This document shows, piece by piece, positions 22,655 through 29,564 of a DNA stretch of 33,332 bases. How positions within the stretch are numbered: the stretch's first letter is position 1; each line of letters begins with the position of its first letter. Position numbers and translations under genes: made by a program. Source of the stretch: an uncultured Eubacterium sp. (GTDB lineage: Bacteria > Bacillota > Clostridia > Peptostreptococcales > Anaerovoracaceae); the NCBI GenBank assembly GCA_937966095.1, contig CALCKF010000089.1, forward strand, positions 1 through 33,332. The letters run 5' to 3'. The notes beneath the pieces were generated by a model. That model ran no database searches and had not been told where the DNA came from. It worked only from the letters and a program-made list of their open reading frames with translations.

Positions 22655-22915
22655 TTATCTTGGCTCCACAATAAGTTTTATTGCGGTCCTCTCCTCGCCT
22701 TCGATCTCTATGTCGGTAAATGCCGGCACCGATACGAGATCGATTCCCCCTGGGGCGACAAAACCTCGTGCGATGGCTATTGCTTTGACTGCCTGATTCA
22801 ACGCTCCCGCACCTATTGCCTGTATCTCTGCTCCACCTTTTTCTCTCAGTACTCCGGCCAGCGCTCCTGCTACCGAATTAGGATTTGACCTTGCTGATAC
22901 TTTTAAAACTTCCAT
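22655..22915 (-). CDS. spoVS: Stage V sporulation protein S
   Basis: This 86-residue Alba-like protein begins MEVLKVSARSNPNSVAGALA. It carries the highly conserved GAGALNQAVKAIAIARGF and ends with a beta strand AIKLIVEP. SpoVS-family proteins affect sporulation, cell division or RNA/DNA binding. The ATG at 22915 is preferred because GGAGG lies 8 bases upstream. It is monocistronic with its own terminator. The 5' region contains the short palindrome GGGGTAACCCC (about 22958-22970), of unknown role. Confidence 0.95.
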   Translation of the reverse strand: MEVLKVSARSNPNSVAGALAGVLREKGGAEIQAIGAGALNQAVKAIAIARGFVAPGGIDLVSVPAFTDIEIEGEERTAIKLIVEPR

Positions 22916-23081
22916 TTTTATTTCCTCCATAAATTATTACAATACTTTGTTGTTTACCGGGGTTACCCCTTTATTAAATAAATTATATATTCCGGAGCAT
23001 GTTTTTTATATCTCATTCACTCGACATCTGCCGGCATAAAAAATCAGGAAATGATATCAAATAATATTTTTCGACTTTTAC

Positions 23082-23110
23082 TTGCTTTTTTTTATCAAGT
23101 AAATTATAAT
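23082..23110 (+). promoter_or_regulatory. Sigma-A promoter for a short intergenic transcript
   Basis: TTGCTT at 23082-23087 and a perfect TATAAT at 23105-23110 are 17 bases apart on the plus strand. Nothing coding begins nearby; the transcript would run into the terminator at 23168-23203. Confidence 0.7.
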
Positions 23111-23116
23111 CTATGT

Positions 23117-23203
23117 GAGGTTATCCCCCTGATAGCCTCATTAATCTCTAATCCCAATACCCCTTTTAACAGAAGAGACCCTTTCGGGTCTCTTCTGTTT
23201 TTT
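23117..23203 (+). ncRNA. Candidate small C-rich RNA (or leader attenuator) before the YprB-like gene
   Basis: Starting about 7 bases after the promoter, the roughly 87-base transcript has a 10-bp hairpin. TGAGGTTATC pairs with GATAGCCTCA (23116-23140), with one wobble and a CCCCT loop. A single-stranded stretch with AUCCC and ACCCCUUUU follows. A strong terminator closes it: a 14-bp perfect stem from 23168 to 23199, loop TTTC, then TTTT. C-rich loops are typical of Firmicute small RNAs that pair with ribosome binding sites, such as RsaE/RoxS. There is no open frame of note. It could instead be an attenuator for the YprB-like/proA transcript. Confidence 0.55.
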
Positions 23204-23258
23204 ACTTTTCTATGGGGCGTGATGTCATTTCACACTTTATTTTATACACGACACTTGA

Positions 23259-23264
23259 TATAAT
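23259..23264 (+). promoter_or_regulatory. -10 element just before the YprB-like gene
   Basis: A perfect TATAAT at 23259-23264 lies 11 bases before the chosen ATG. The -35 region is weak (TTTATT or similar). Transcription would begin at about 23271, leaving a leader of only a few bases and no ribosome binding site. Confidence 0.45.
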
Positions 23265-23274
23265 ATTAGTTATT

Positions 23275-24261
23275 ATGAAACATTTGACAAAGCGGCTCGA
23301 CGAAGAGCTTTATTCCAGCAGAACACTGGATTTTTATTTCAATGGTCTGCATGCAGGCGTTCTCGATATCGAAACTACTGGGCTGAATCCTTCCCGGAAC
23401 AAATTCATCCTCGGCGGTCTCTTTGACTTGCAGGATATGACTATGTATCAGGTATTTGCCGAAAACAGAAACGAGGAGGCAGATGCTCTCAGAGAATTTG
23501 CCGAGAGGCTTTCGGGGCTGGATATGATAATAACCTATAACGGCCGGCATTTTGACATGCCCTTTATCTGCAGACGTTCCGGTTCTTTTTCCATAAAAGT
23601 AAGTCAACCGTACAATCTGGATCTTTACCTTGTGCTGAACGGACATTCTCCCATAAAAAAATTCGTACCTAATCTAAAACAGAAAACCATAGAAAACTAT
23701 ATGGGACTTTGGCAGAGCAGATCTGATGAAATATCGGGCGGCGAAAGCGTAGAACTTTATAACATGTATGAAAAGACCGGGGACAGCAGACTTGAAAAAA
23801 AAATATTGCTTCACAACAGTGATGATGTACTGCAGCTTGCACGGCTGATAAAAGTAACAGGAAAAGCCGACTTTCACAAAGCCATGTTTCATCTGGGATT
23901 TCCGGCAGGACCTCTTACAGTCGAAAAAATACGTATAGACAGCGGTTTTATCACGATATCAGGCGTACAGAGATCAATATGCATCGACTATATAGGTTTT
24001 TCTGTAAGCGGATCCGATTTCCCTGCGGAAAGCCGCTTTGACAGCGCGACCTCACGTTTCGTCATCCGTATACCTGTCATAAGGGATCTCGGACTTGTCA
24101 TAGTTGATCTTAAAGCCGCCGGCATCCCATGCTCTCCTTTTGAGATATACCCGGCCTACAGCAGCGGTTTTCTGGTGCTGGAGGAACATGGCTGCCGAAA
24201 TTATATGGAAATAAATCACTTTGTAAAAGGATTTATAAACGTGTTCATTAAATCTTTATGA
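23275..24261 (+). CDS. YprB-like RNase H-fold 3'-5' exonuclease
   Basis: The 328-residue protein has a DnaQ/RNase H-like fold. It shows motif I LDIETTGLNPSRN, motif II IITYNGRHFDMPF and motif III HNSDDVLQLARL, giving the acidic residues for two-metal nuclease chemistry. It resembles the ribonuclease H-like YprB family (RNase_H_2); its substrate is unknown. The C-terminal 120 residues are predicted beta-rich without a recognised motif. The ATG at 23275 is chosen because family similarity starts there; an in-frame ATG at 23212 falls right after the terminator. Neither has a ribosome binding site. Its stop overlaps an alternative proA start (ATGA), so the two are co-transcribed. Confidence 0.82.
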   Translation: MKHLTKRLDEELYSSRTLDFYFNGLHAGVLDIETTGLNPSRNKFILGGLFDLQDMTMYQVFAENRNEEADALREFAERLSGLDMIITYNGRHFDMPFICRRSGSFSIKVSQPYNLDLYLVLNGHSPIKKFVPNLKQKTIENYMGLWQSRSDEISGGESVELYNMYEKTGDSRLEKKILLHNSDDVLQLARLIKVTGKADFHKAMFHLGFPAGPLTVEKIRIDSGFITISGVQRSICIDYIGFSVSGSDFPAESRFDSATSRFVIRIPVIRDLGLVIVDLKAAGIPCSPFEIYPAYSSGFLVLEEHGCRNYMEINHFVKGFINVFIKSL

Positions 24262-24275
24262 GAAAGGATATTGAT

Positions 24276-25553
24276 ATGGATTTTACAGACAGTATTAAAA
24301 GAGTCAAGGATGACAGCTTTGTCATGGCTTCTCTGACCGAAGAGACCCGCAACAACGCATTGGAGGCTGTAGCAAAAGCCCTTGATGCCAGCAGTGAAAA
24401 AATATTCGATGCTAATAAGCGTGACCTTGATATGGCAAAAGAAACCGGCCTTGCCGCGCCTATCCTGGGAAGGCTCAAATTTGACAGACAAAAGCTCACC
24501 ACATGCATAACCGGTATCTACGATCTGATAGATCTTGAGGATCCTCTTTTCAAAGATCTGCTTAAAAGGCAGCTTGATGATGATCTGATACTGACTAAAA
24601 CAACATGCCCTATAGGAGTTATCGGGGTCATTTTCGAATCAAGACCGGATGCCCTTGTCCAGATAGCTTCTCTTTGTATAAAGAGCGGCAACTGCATAAT
24701 ACTAAAAGGCGGAAGTGAAGCCAGACATACCAACAGAGCATTATACGATGTGATATATGAGGCTGCCGTATCTGCCGGTCTTCCTGAAAACTTTTCTGTT
24801 CTTATAGAAGACAGAGCCGATATCGACGAGCTGCTCAAGTGCCACGATTATGTAGATCTCCTGATTCCGAGAGGCTCGAATCAGTTCGTTCAGTACATAA
24901 TGGACAATTCCAAGATACCTGTCATGGGGCACGCTGACGGCATCTGCCACATTTATGTGGATGGCGCTGCCAGTATAGAAAAGGCGATCCCGGTCATAAT
25001 CGACTCCAAGACCCAGTATGTAGCCGCCTGCAATGCTGCGGAAACGCTGCTGGTGCACAAAGACATCGCTGATATACTGATACCTCAGCTGGCTGATGAA
25101 TCTGCCGGAAAAATAAAATACAGATGTGATGCCCGTTCCATGTCTCTGATACCATGTGAACCGGCAACTGAAGATGATTTCAGCACAGAATATCTCGACT
25201 ATATATTGTCTGTCAAAGTTGTGGATGATATAGACGAAGCGATAAAACACATAAACAGATACGGATCTCATCACACAGACTGCATAATAACAGAAGACAA
25301 GGATTCTGCGGATAAATTCATGGCTCTGGTAGATTCTGCAGGCGTATACCTGAACTGTTCAACAAGGTTTGCAGACGGCTTCAGATACGGTTTCGGTGCA
25401 GAAGTAGGCATAAGCACCGGAAAGATCCATGCAAGAGGGCCTGTCGGTCTTGACGGCCTTGTGACATATAAATATAAACTGGAAGGCAACGGCCAGACGG
25501 TTGCCGATTATGCCAGCGGCAGATCAACATTCAAATTCAGAGATCTTATCTGA
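24276..25553 (+). CDS. proA: Glutamate-5-semialdehyde dehydrogenase
   Basis: ProA reduces glutamyl-5-phosphate to the semialdehyde in proline synthesis. The 425-residue protein has the aldehyde dehydrogenase-like segments PIGVIGVIFESRPDALVQI, NCIILKGGSEA, the catalytic region TQYVAACNAAETLLVH with its cysteine, and FGAEVGISTGKIHARGPVG. The ATG at 24276 has AAAGGA 7 bases upstream; the ATG at 24258 has none. It is apart from proB/proC and grouped with the YprB-like gene. Confidence 0.95.
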   Translation: MDFTDSIKRVKDDSFVMASLTEETRNNALEAVAKALDASSEKIFDANKRDLDMAKETGLAAPILGRLKFDRQKLTTCITGIYDLIDLEDPLFKDLLKRQLDDDLILTKTTCPIGVIGVIFESRPDALVQIASLCIKSGNCIILKGGSEARHTNRALYDVIYEAAVSAGLPENFSVLIEDRADIDELLKCHDYVDLLIPRGSNQFVQYIMDNSKIPVMGHADGICHIYVDGAASIEKAIPVIIDSKTQYVAACNAAETLLVHKDIADILIPQLADESAGKIKYRCDARSMSLIPCEPATEDDFSTEYLDYILSVKVVDDIDEAIKHINRYGSHHTDCIITEDKDSADKFMALVDSAGVYLNCSTRFADGFRYGFGAEVGISTGKIHARGPVGLDGLVTYKYKLEGNGQTVADYASGRSTFKFRDLI

Positions 25554-25582
25554 TATCTATATAATAATCCCATATGAATATA

Positions 25583-25627
25583 AGGAGCAGATCAAATCTT
25601 ACACATGATTATCTGCTCCTTTTTTTA
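25583..25627 (+). terminator. Intrinsic terminator after proA
   Basis: AGGAGCAGAT pairs with ATCTGCTCCT (10 bp) with further pairing AATC/GATT inside, followed by eight T. The T run reaches the 3' end of the convergent DUF3842 gene. Confidence 0.9.
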
Positions 25628-26044
25628 TTTTTCCATACTTTTTATATAATCATCCAGCGCGCTTACAGCATTGTCTATATGATTTCCAAGAGAAAGCTCC
25701 TCCACACTGACTACATGTATATGACATCTGTTTATCGGAAGAAGTATCTTATATGTATGGCTTCCTCCTATCGCGGCGGCCATAGCCGGAGAAAGCTCTC
25801 CCATCATGGAATTGGCATTAAGTATACCTATGACTCCCATAACGACATCCACATGCTCCATATTATGTATTATCGCATTTTCTCCTGTCGCTCCTTCGTC
25901 GGCTCCTGCTTTTATCATCTGTCCTGTTGCTGCCGAATTTGTACCGAGAGCTATCACATTGTGACCTGGAAACGCCTTTTTTACTTTCTCGACAATGGCT
26001 TTACCTATACCTCCGCCCTGTCCGTCTACAACTGCTATATTCAT
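25625..26044 (-). CDS. DUF3842-family protein
   Basis: This 139-residue protein begins MNIAVVDGQGGGIGKAIVEK, a nucleotide-binding-like glycine loop. It has NVIALGTNSAATGQMIKAGA and a NAIIHNMEHVDVVMGVIGIL segment. It matches what I know of DUF3842, whose function is undescribed. AGGAGG precedes the ATG. It is the last gene of an operon with an FmdE-like protein and an EIIC-like membrane protein, so it may serve the same unknown pathway. Confidence 0.8.
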   Translation of the reverse strand: MNIAVVDGQGGGIGKAIVEKVKKAFPGHNVIALGTNSAATGQMIKAGADEGATGENAIIHNMEHVDVVMGVIGILNANSMMGELSPAMAAAIGGSHTYKILLPINRCHIHVVSVEELSLGNHIDNAVSALDDYIKSMEK

Positions 26045-26069
26045 AGCTGCCCTCCTCTGAAATCTTCAT

Positions 26070-26588
26070 TTACCATCCTCTGTCGTAATCACGGAAACAA
26101 TCGATACATACAGGTTTCCCGTCCATCACGCGCATCTTGTTTTCCGCAGCCGCTTCACCGCATATATTGCATTTTACCGACTTAAGTGATCTGGCTGTCT
26201 GCGGCATGTCAATTCTTGGTTCCCCCACATCGAATATCTCTTCTATAGGAGCTCCCAGCACGTAATTTATATACTCCTCACCATGCAGACCTTCTTTCTT
26301 ATCCTTTGCCATGAGCCTGAATCTGTCTCCTGTCTTTCTGTTGAAGAAATTAAAGGCAAACTTTCCTGTTCCGTGGTATATGAGATTGCCTTTTCCCAGA
26401 GTACACCCCAGAACGTATTGTATACCATCAACACCGCAGGCATCATTTTCCGTAACGCATACCACTTCTTCATCGTATGCTCTTTCTATACCGAACCGTT
26501 TCTGTGCTTCCATGGCTGCCCTGACCCCCAACGCAAGGCCTCCGCATGTATGTCCATGAAATTCAACAGCTTTTTCCCAAATATCCAT
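26070..26588 (-). CDS. FmdE-family metal-binding protein with C-terminal zinc ribbon
   Basis: The 172-residue protein has the FmdE-like core: FHGHTCGGLALGVRAA (His11, His13, Cys15), ENDACGVDGIQYVLGCTLGKGNLIYHGTGKFAF (split motif), then a C-terminal C4 zinc-ribbon (Cys140, Cys143, Cys161, Cys164). FmdE relatives occur widely outside methanogens and their function is largely unknown; molybdenum or tungsten metabolism is a guess. The ATG at 26588 has GGAG 9 bases upstream, inside the end of the preceding gene, showing translational coupling. Confidence 0.85.
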   Translation of the reverse strand: MDIWEKAVEFHGHTCGGLALGVRAAMEAQKRFGIERAYDEEVVCVTENDACGVDGIQYVLGCTLGKGNLIYHGTGKFAFNFFNRKTGDRFRLMAKDKKEGLHGEEYINYVLGAPIEEIFDVGEPRIDMPQTARSLKSVKCNICGEAAAENKMRVMDGKPVCIDCFRDYDRGW

Positions 26589-26589
26589 A

Positions 26590-27672
26590 TCACAACTCCA
26601 GTTTATAATCTCCATCTTTTATTTTTCCGCTCTTTCTCAGTATCCTGTCTATTATAACTGTCAGGACAGCCGGCAGAACTATCTGCAGCAGCAGGACCTT
26701 CCATAATGTATCCAGAGTGAATCCCATATCGTTGAATGTACCTATCTGTCCTACCAGTCCTGATGTCCCCATTCCAGCTCCCACAGCTATATTCGTCATT
26801 TTGAAGACACATGTGGACAGAGGGCCTATTATAGCTCCTGCAAGGGTAGCAGGAACAAGTATCCATGGATTCTTTATTATATTTGATACCTGAAGCATTG
26901 ATGTCCCCAGTCCCTGAGCTACCAGACCGCCAACTCCGTTCTCTCTGTAGCTGGCAACTGCAAAGCCAACCATCTGGGCACAGCATCCTACAGTTGCCGC
27001 ACCGGCAGCCAGGCCGCTCAGATCCAGCATTATACATAATGCCGCACTTGATATCGGCGCTGTAAGAACAAGTCCCACTATCACCGATATCACTATCCCG
27101 AATATGAACGGCTGCCATTCAGTCGCCGTCATTATCAGATCTCCCAGACGAAGCATGCACCATCCTATGGCAGGACCTACCAGCTTCGCCGCTATCGCGC
27201 CTGCAACCAATGTTACAGCAGGAGTGACAAGTATGTCTACCTTTGTCTCCTTTGAAACCATCTTTCCCAGTTCCGCACCTATGGCAACTGCTATGAATGC
27301 TCCTGCAGGTCCTCCCGACACTTCTATGCCGAATCCCATCATGTTGGCCCCCATCATTCCTGTTACGACACTGGTAAACAGCACAAGGGGCGGACTCTTG
27401 AGACTCCATGCGACTGCCACACCTATAGCGGCTCCCATATATGCTTTGGCCTGTCCTCCCACTTCAACAAAAAACGAAGATACAGCATTGTCTCCGAATA
27501 TATTTGCAGACTGCACGCCTATCGTATCCATTATTACCCCTATCAGCAGCGACCCGAACAATCCAAGAGCCATAGCCGACAATGCATCCTGCAGATACCT
27601 CTTTACTGAAAATTCTATATCCTTACGCTTAAGAAAGCTTTCCTTATGGTGTGTTGTTTCTATTTCCTTCAT
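26590..27672 (-). CDS. PTS EIIC-like membrane transporter (PF13303 type) without EIIA/EIIB
   Basis: The 360-residue protein has a charged N-terminus (about 25 residues), then eight or more hydrophobic segments with glycine-rich motifs such as GGPAGAFIAVAIGAELGKMVSKETKVD and GAGMGTSGLVGQIGT. It resembles the EIIC_2 family, which usually stands alone without phosphotransfer partners; none are encoded here. The ATG at 27672 lacks a close ribosome binding site: AAAGGAG is about 35 bases upstream, separated by a CGGC/GCCG hairpin. Its promoter overlaps an inverted repeat shared with divergent niaR, so a nicotinate-linked solute is possible but unproven. Confidence 0.78.
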   Translation of the reverse strand: MKEIETTHHKESFLKRKDIEFSVKRYLQDALSAMALGLFGSLLIGVIMDTIGVQSANIFGDNAVSSFFVEVGGQAKAYMGAAIGVAVAWSLKSPPLVLFTSVVTGMMGANMMGFGIEVSGGPAGAFIAVAIGAELGKMVSKETKVDILVTPAVTLVAGAIAAKLVGPAIGWCMLRLGDLIMTATEWQPFIFGIVISVIVGLVLTAPISSAALCIMLDLSGLAAGAATVGCCAQMVGFAVASYRENGVGGLVAQGLGTSMLQVSNIIKNPWILVPATLAGAIIGPLSTCVFKMTNIAVGAGMGTSGLVGQIGTFNDMGFTLDTLWKVLLLQIVLPAVLTVIIDRILRKSGKIKDGDYKLEL

Positions 27673-27754
27673 ATTATCACGTGCGCGGCTTTCTTCTGCC
27701 GTTCCGCTCCTTTCTTTCTCCTGTTTTCATATATTGCCTGCAGCTTACCTACTG

Positions 27755-27798
27755 ATTGTACCAGAGTGTATATACATATATCAAGATACTTGTATATA
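27755..27798 (-). promoter_or_regulatory. Promoter of the EIIC-like operon with overlapping inverted-repeat operator
   Basis: On the minus strand, TTGATA (27784-27779) and TACAAT (27760-27755) are 18 bases apart. A perfect 8-base inverted repeat, TATATACA at 27769-27776 and TGTATATA at 27791-27798, flanks the -35 box. It lies upstream of the niaR promoter on the other strand. A repressor bound here would block the EIIC-like operon. NiaR is the natural candidate. Confidence 0.65.
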
Positions 27799-27807
27799 TT
27801 ATTTTAT

Positions 27808-27836
27808 TTGATTAGATTTTGCCTCTGTGATATCAT
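27808..27836 (+). promoter_or_regulatory. Sigma-A promoter of niaR
   Basis: TTGATT (27808-27813) and TATCAT (27831-27836) are 17 bases apart. The predicted transcription start, about 27843, coincides with the A of the best ATG. Confidence 0.7.
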
Positions 27837-27842
27837 GTGGAT

Positions 27843-28394
27843 ATGGATAGTAATATTACCAACAGAGAATGGTCGGCAGCTGACCGCAGAAAATATATAA
27901 TAAAAAAACTGAACGAAGCCTCAGGGCCTCGCACTGCCGCATATTTCGCAAAGGAACTTTCGGTAAGCAGGCAGATAATAGTAAGTGACGTCGCTATACT
28001 AAGGGCATCCGGCATCGATATACTGGCCACTCCAAAAGGCTACATCCTGGAGTCGCCGGAAAACAGGGACGATTTTCCATTTGTCGGTATGCTGGCATGC
28101 AGACATACAGCGGATCAGCTCCGGGACGAGCTCTACACCATAGTAGACTTCGGAGCTACGGTAATAGATGTGGTCATAGAGCATGCCATATACGGGGAGA
28201 TCTCCGGCAATCTTTCTCTTTCTTCAAGATACGACGTGGATCTGTTTATAAAAAAAGTGGAAAATGAAAAAAACTCCGCCCCGATAAGTTCACTCACGGG
28301 GGGAGCACATCTTCACAGGATAGGCTGCAGAGATCAGAAATCATTTGCCATGATAAAAGCTGCCTTGAATGACAAAGGTTTTATTATCAGATAG
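27843..28394 (+). CDS. niaR: NiaR-type nicotinate-responsive repressor (HTH plus 3H domain)
   Basis: NiaR represses NAD synthesis and niacin uptake genes when nicotinate is present. The 183-residue protein has an N-terminal winged helix (AAYFAKELSVSRQIIVSDVAILRASGIDI, split) and a C-terminal 3H domain with its conserved histidines: ACRHTADQLRDELYTIVDFGA, VVIEHAIYGEISG and LTGGAHLHRIG. The ATG at 27843 is chosen; an in-frame GTG at 27837 is possible. No ribosome binding site precedes either, and the promoter position suggests a leaderless mRNA. No known niacin gene is in the window except perhaps the divergent transporter. Confidence 0.88.
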   Translation: MDSNITNREWSAADRRKYIIKKLNEASGPRTAAYFAKELSVSRQIIVSDVAILRASGIDILATPKGYILESPENRDDFPFVGMLACRHTADQLRDELYTIVDFGATVIDVVIEHAIYGEISGNLSLSSRYDVDLFIKKVENEKNSAPISSLTGGAHLHRIGCRDQKSFAMIKAALNDKGFIIR

Positions 28395-28416
28395 CAGCAT
28401 TCTTCCGGCCCTGCAT

Positions 28417-29343
28417 TTATCCGAAAAGCGGAGTGGAAAAATATCTCTCTGCAGTATCCGGCAGTACCGTCACTACTGTCTTTCCTTTCCCAAGTTTTCT
28501 TGCCAGCTTTATTGCCGCTGCAACATTTGTCCCGCTTGATATCCCGCACATAATACCTTCTTTTGAAGCAAGTTCCTTTGATATCCTTATAGCTTCTTCA
28601 TCTTTTATTATGCATATATCGTCGTATATATCCTGGTTCAGTATACCGGGAATTACTCCGTCTCCTATACCCATCTGTATATGAGTTCCTATAGAGCCTC
28701 CCGAAAGAATCGCTGCATGTTCCGGTTCTACTGCCCATATTTCGATATCAGGGTTTTCTGCTTTCAGCCCTTCACCTATTCCTGTTATAGTTCCACCTGT
28801 CCCTATCCCCGAGCAAAAGCCATCTATAGGACCGTCAACCTGCTGAAGGATCTCAACTGCCGTACGGTTTTTCTGTACAGCCGGATTGGCGGGATTTTCA
28901 AACTGCTGAGGGACGAACACTCTGGGATCTTCTTTCTGCATCTTCAATGCTGTCTCTAGGCACTCATCTATACACTCTCCTATATTGCCTGCATCGTGTA
29001 TCAGTATCACTTCCGCCCCATAGTGATTCACCAGTTTTCTTCGTTCTTCGCTTACGGAATCCGGCATTATTATCTTGGTTTTATATCCTTTTACAGCTCC
29101 AACCAGCGCAAGGCCTATACCCTGATTGCCACTTGTCGGCTCAACTATTATCGTATCCTCATTTATCAGGCCTTTCTTTTCTGCATCACATATCATATTA
29201 TATGCTGTCCTTGTTTTGATGGAGCCTCCTACATTGAGTCCTTCGAATTTTACCAGTATCTGCGCTCCATCCGGATCACCCATGCGGCTAAGTCTTATGA
29301 CAGGGGTATTGCCTATCGCTTCCAGAATATTGTTATATATCAT
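28417..29343 (-). CDS. cysK: Cysteine synthase family, O-acetylserine sulfhydrylase-like
   Basis: A PLP enzyme that makes cysteine from O-acetylserine and sulfide. The 308-residue protein has the PLP lysine in GGSIKTRTAYNMI (Lys43), the asparagine loop PTSGNQGIGLALVGA (residues 69-83), the phosphate-binding GIGTGGTITGIGEG and GISSGTNVAAA. The usual TSGNTG loop reads TSGNQG here (Gln74), which might shift substrate preference. The ATG at 29343 has AGAGGAG upstream. It is monocistronic, and convergent with niaR across a 22-base gap. A palindromic operator lies in its promoter. Confidence 0.9.
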   Translation of the reverse strand: MIYNNILEAIGNTPVIRLSRMGDPDGAQILVKFEGLNVGGSIKTRTAYNMICDAEKKGLINEDTIIVEPTSGNQGIGLALVGAVKGYKTKIIMPDSVSEERRKLVNHYGAEVILIHDAGNIGECIDECLETALKMQKEDPRVFVPQQFENPANPAVQKNRTAVEILQQVDGPIDGFCSGIGTGGTITGIGEGLKAENPDIEIWAVEPEHAAILSGGSIGTHIQMGIGDGVIPGILNQDIYDDICIIKDEEAIRISKELASKEGIMCGISSGTNVAAAIKLARKLGKGKTVVTVLPDTAERYFSTPLFG

Positions 29344-29379
29344 GTTTGCTTCTCCTCTGTTTGATGTTGACTGTTTTTT

Positions 29380-29413
29380 ATTATACCAAATATTGTATGG
29401 CATTGCCATACAA
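29380..29413 (-). promoter_or_regulatory. cysK promoter with 21-base palindromic operator
   Basis: TATAAT at 29385-29380 (minus strand) lies just downstream of a palindrome at 29393-29413, TTGTATGGCA and TGCCATACAA around one central base, covering the -35 position. The best -35 is ATGGCA at 18-base spacing, inside the palindrome. A repressor, or an activator acting at -35, is implied. The regulator is unknown. Confidence 0.7.
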
Positions 29414-29471
29414 ACATTATATTCTGATACTATGCAGCAGTATATGATATGTTACATGTATTTTTACATAC

Positions 29472-29533
29472 AAAAAAAGATGACCGCTTTCGCAGGCCGT
29501 CCCTAATGAGGACGGCCTGCCATGCGGCTCATC
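29472..29533 (-). terminator. Strong two-tier intrinsic terminator after the aminotransferase gene
   Basis: On the minus strand an inner stem GCAGGCCGTCC/GGACGGCCTGC (loop about TCATTAG) sits within an outer stem GATGA-CCGC/GCGG-TCATC with one bulge, followed by seven T. It closes the gabT transcript. Confidence 0.88.
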
Positions 29534-29564
29534 GGCTTATTATTCGAATATATATTGTCTACTG

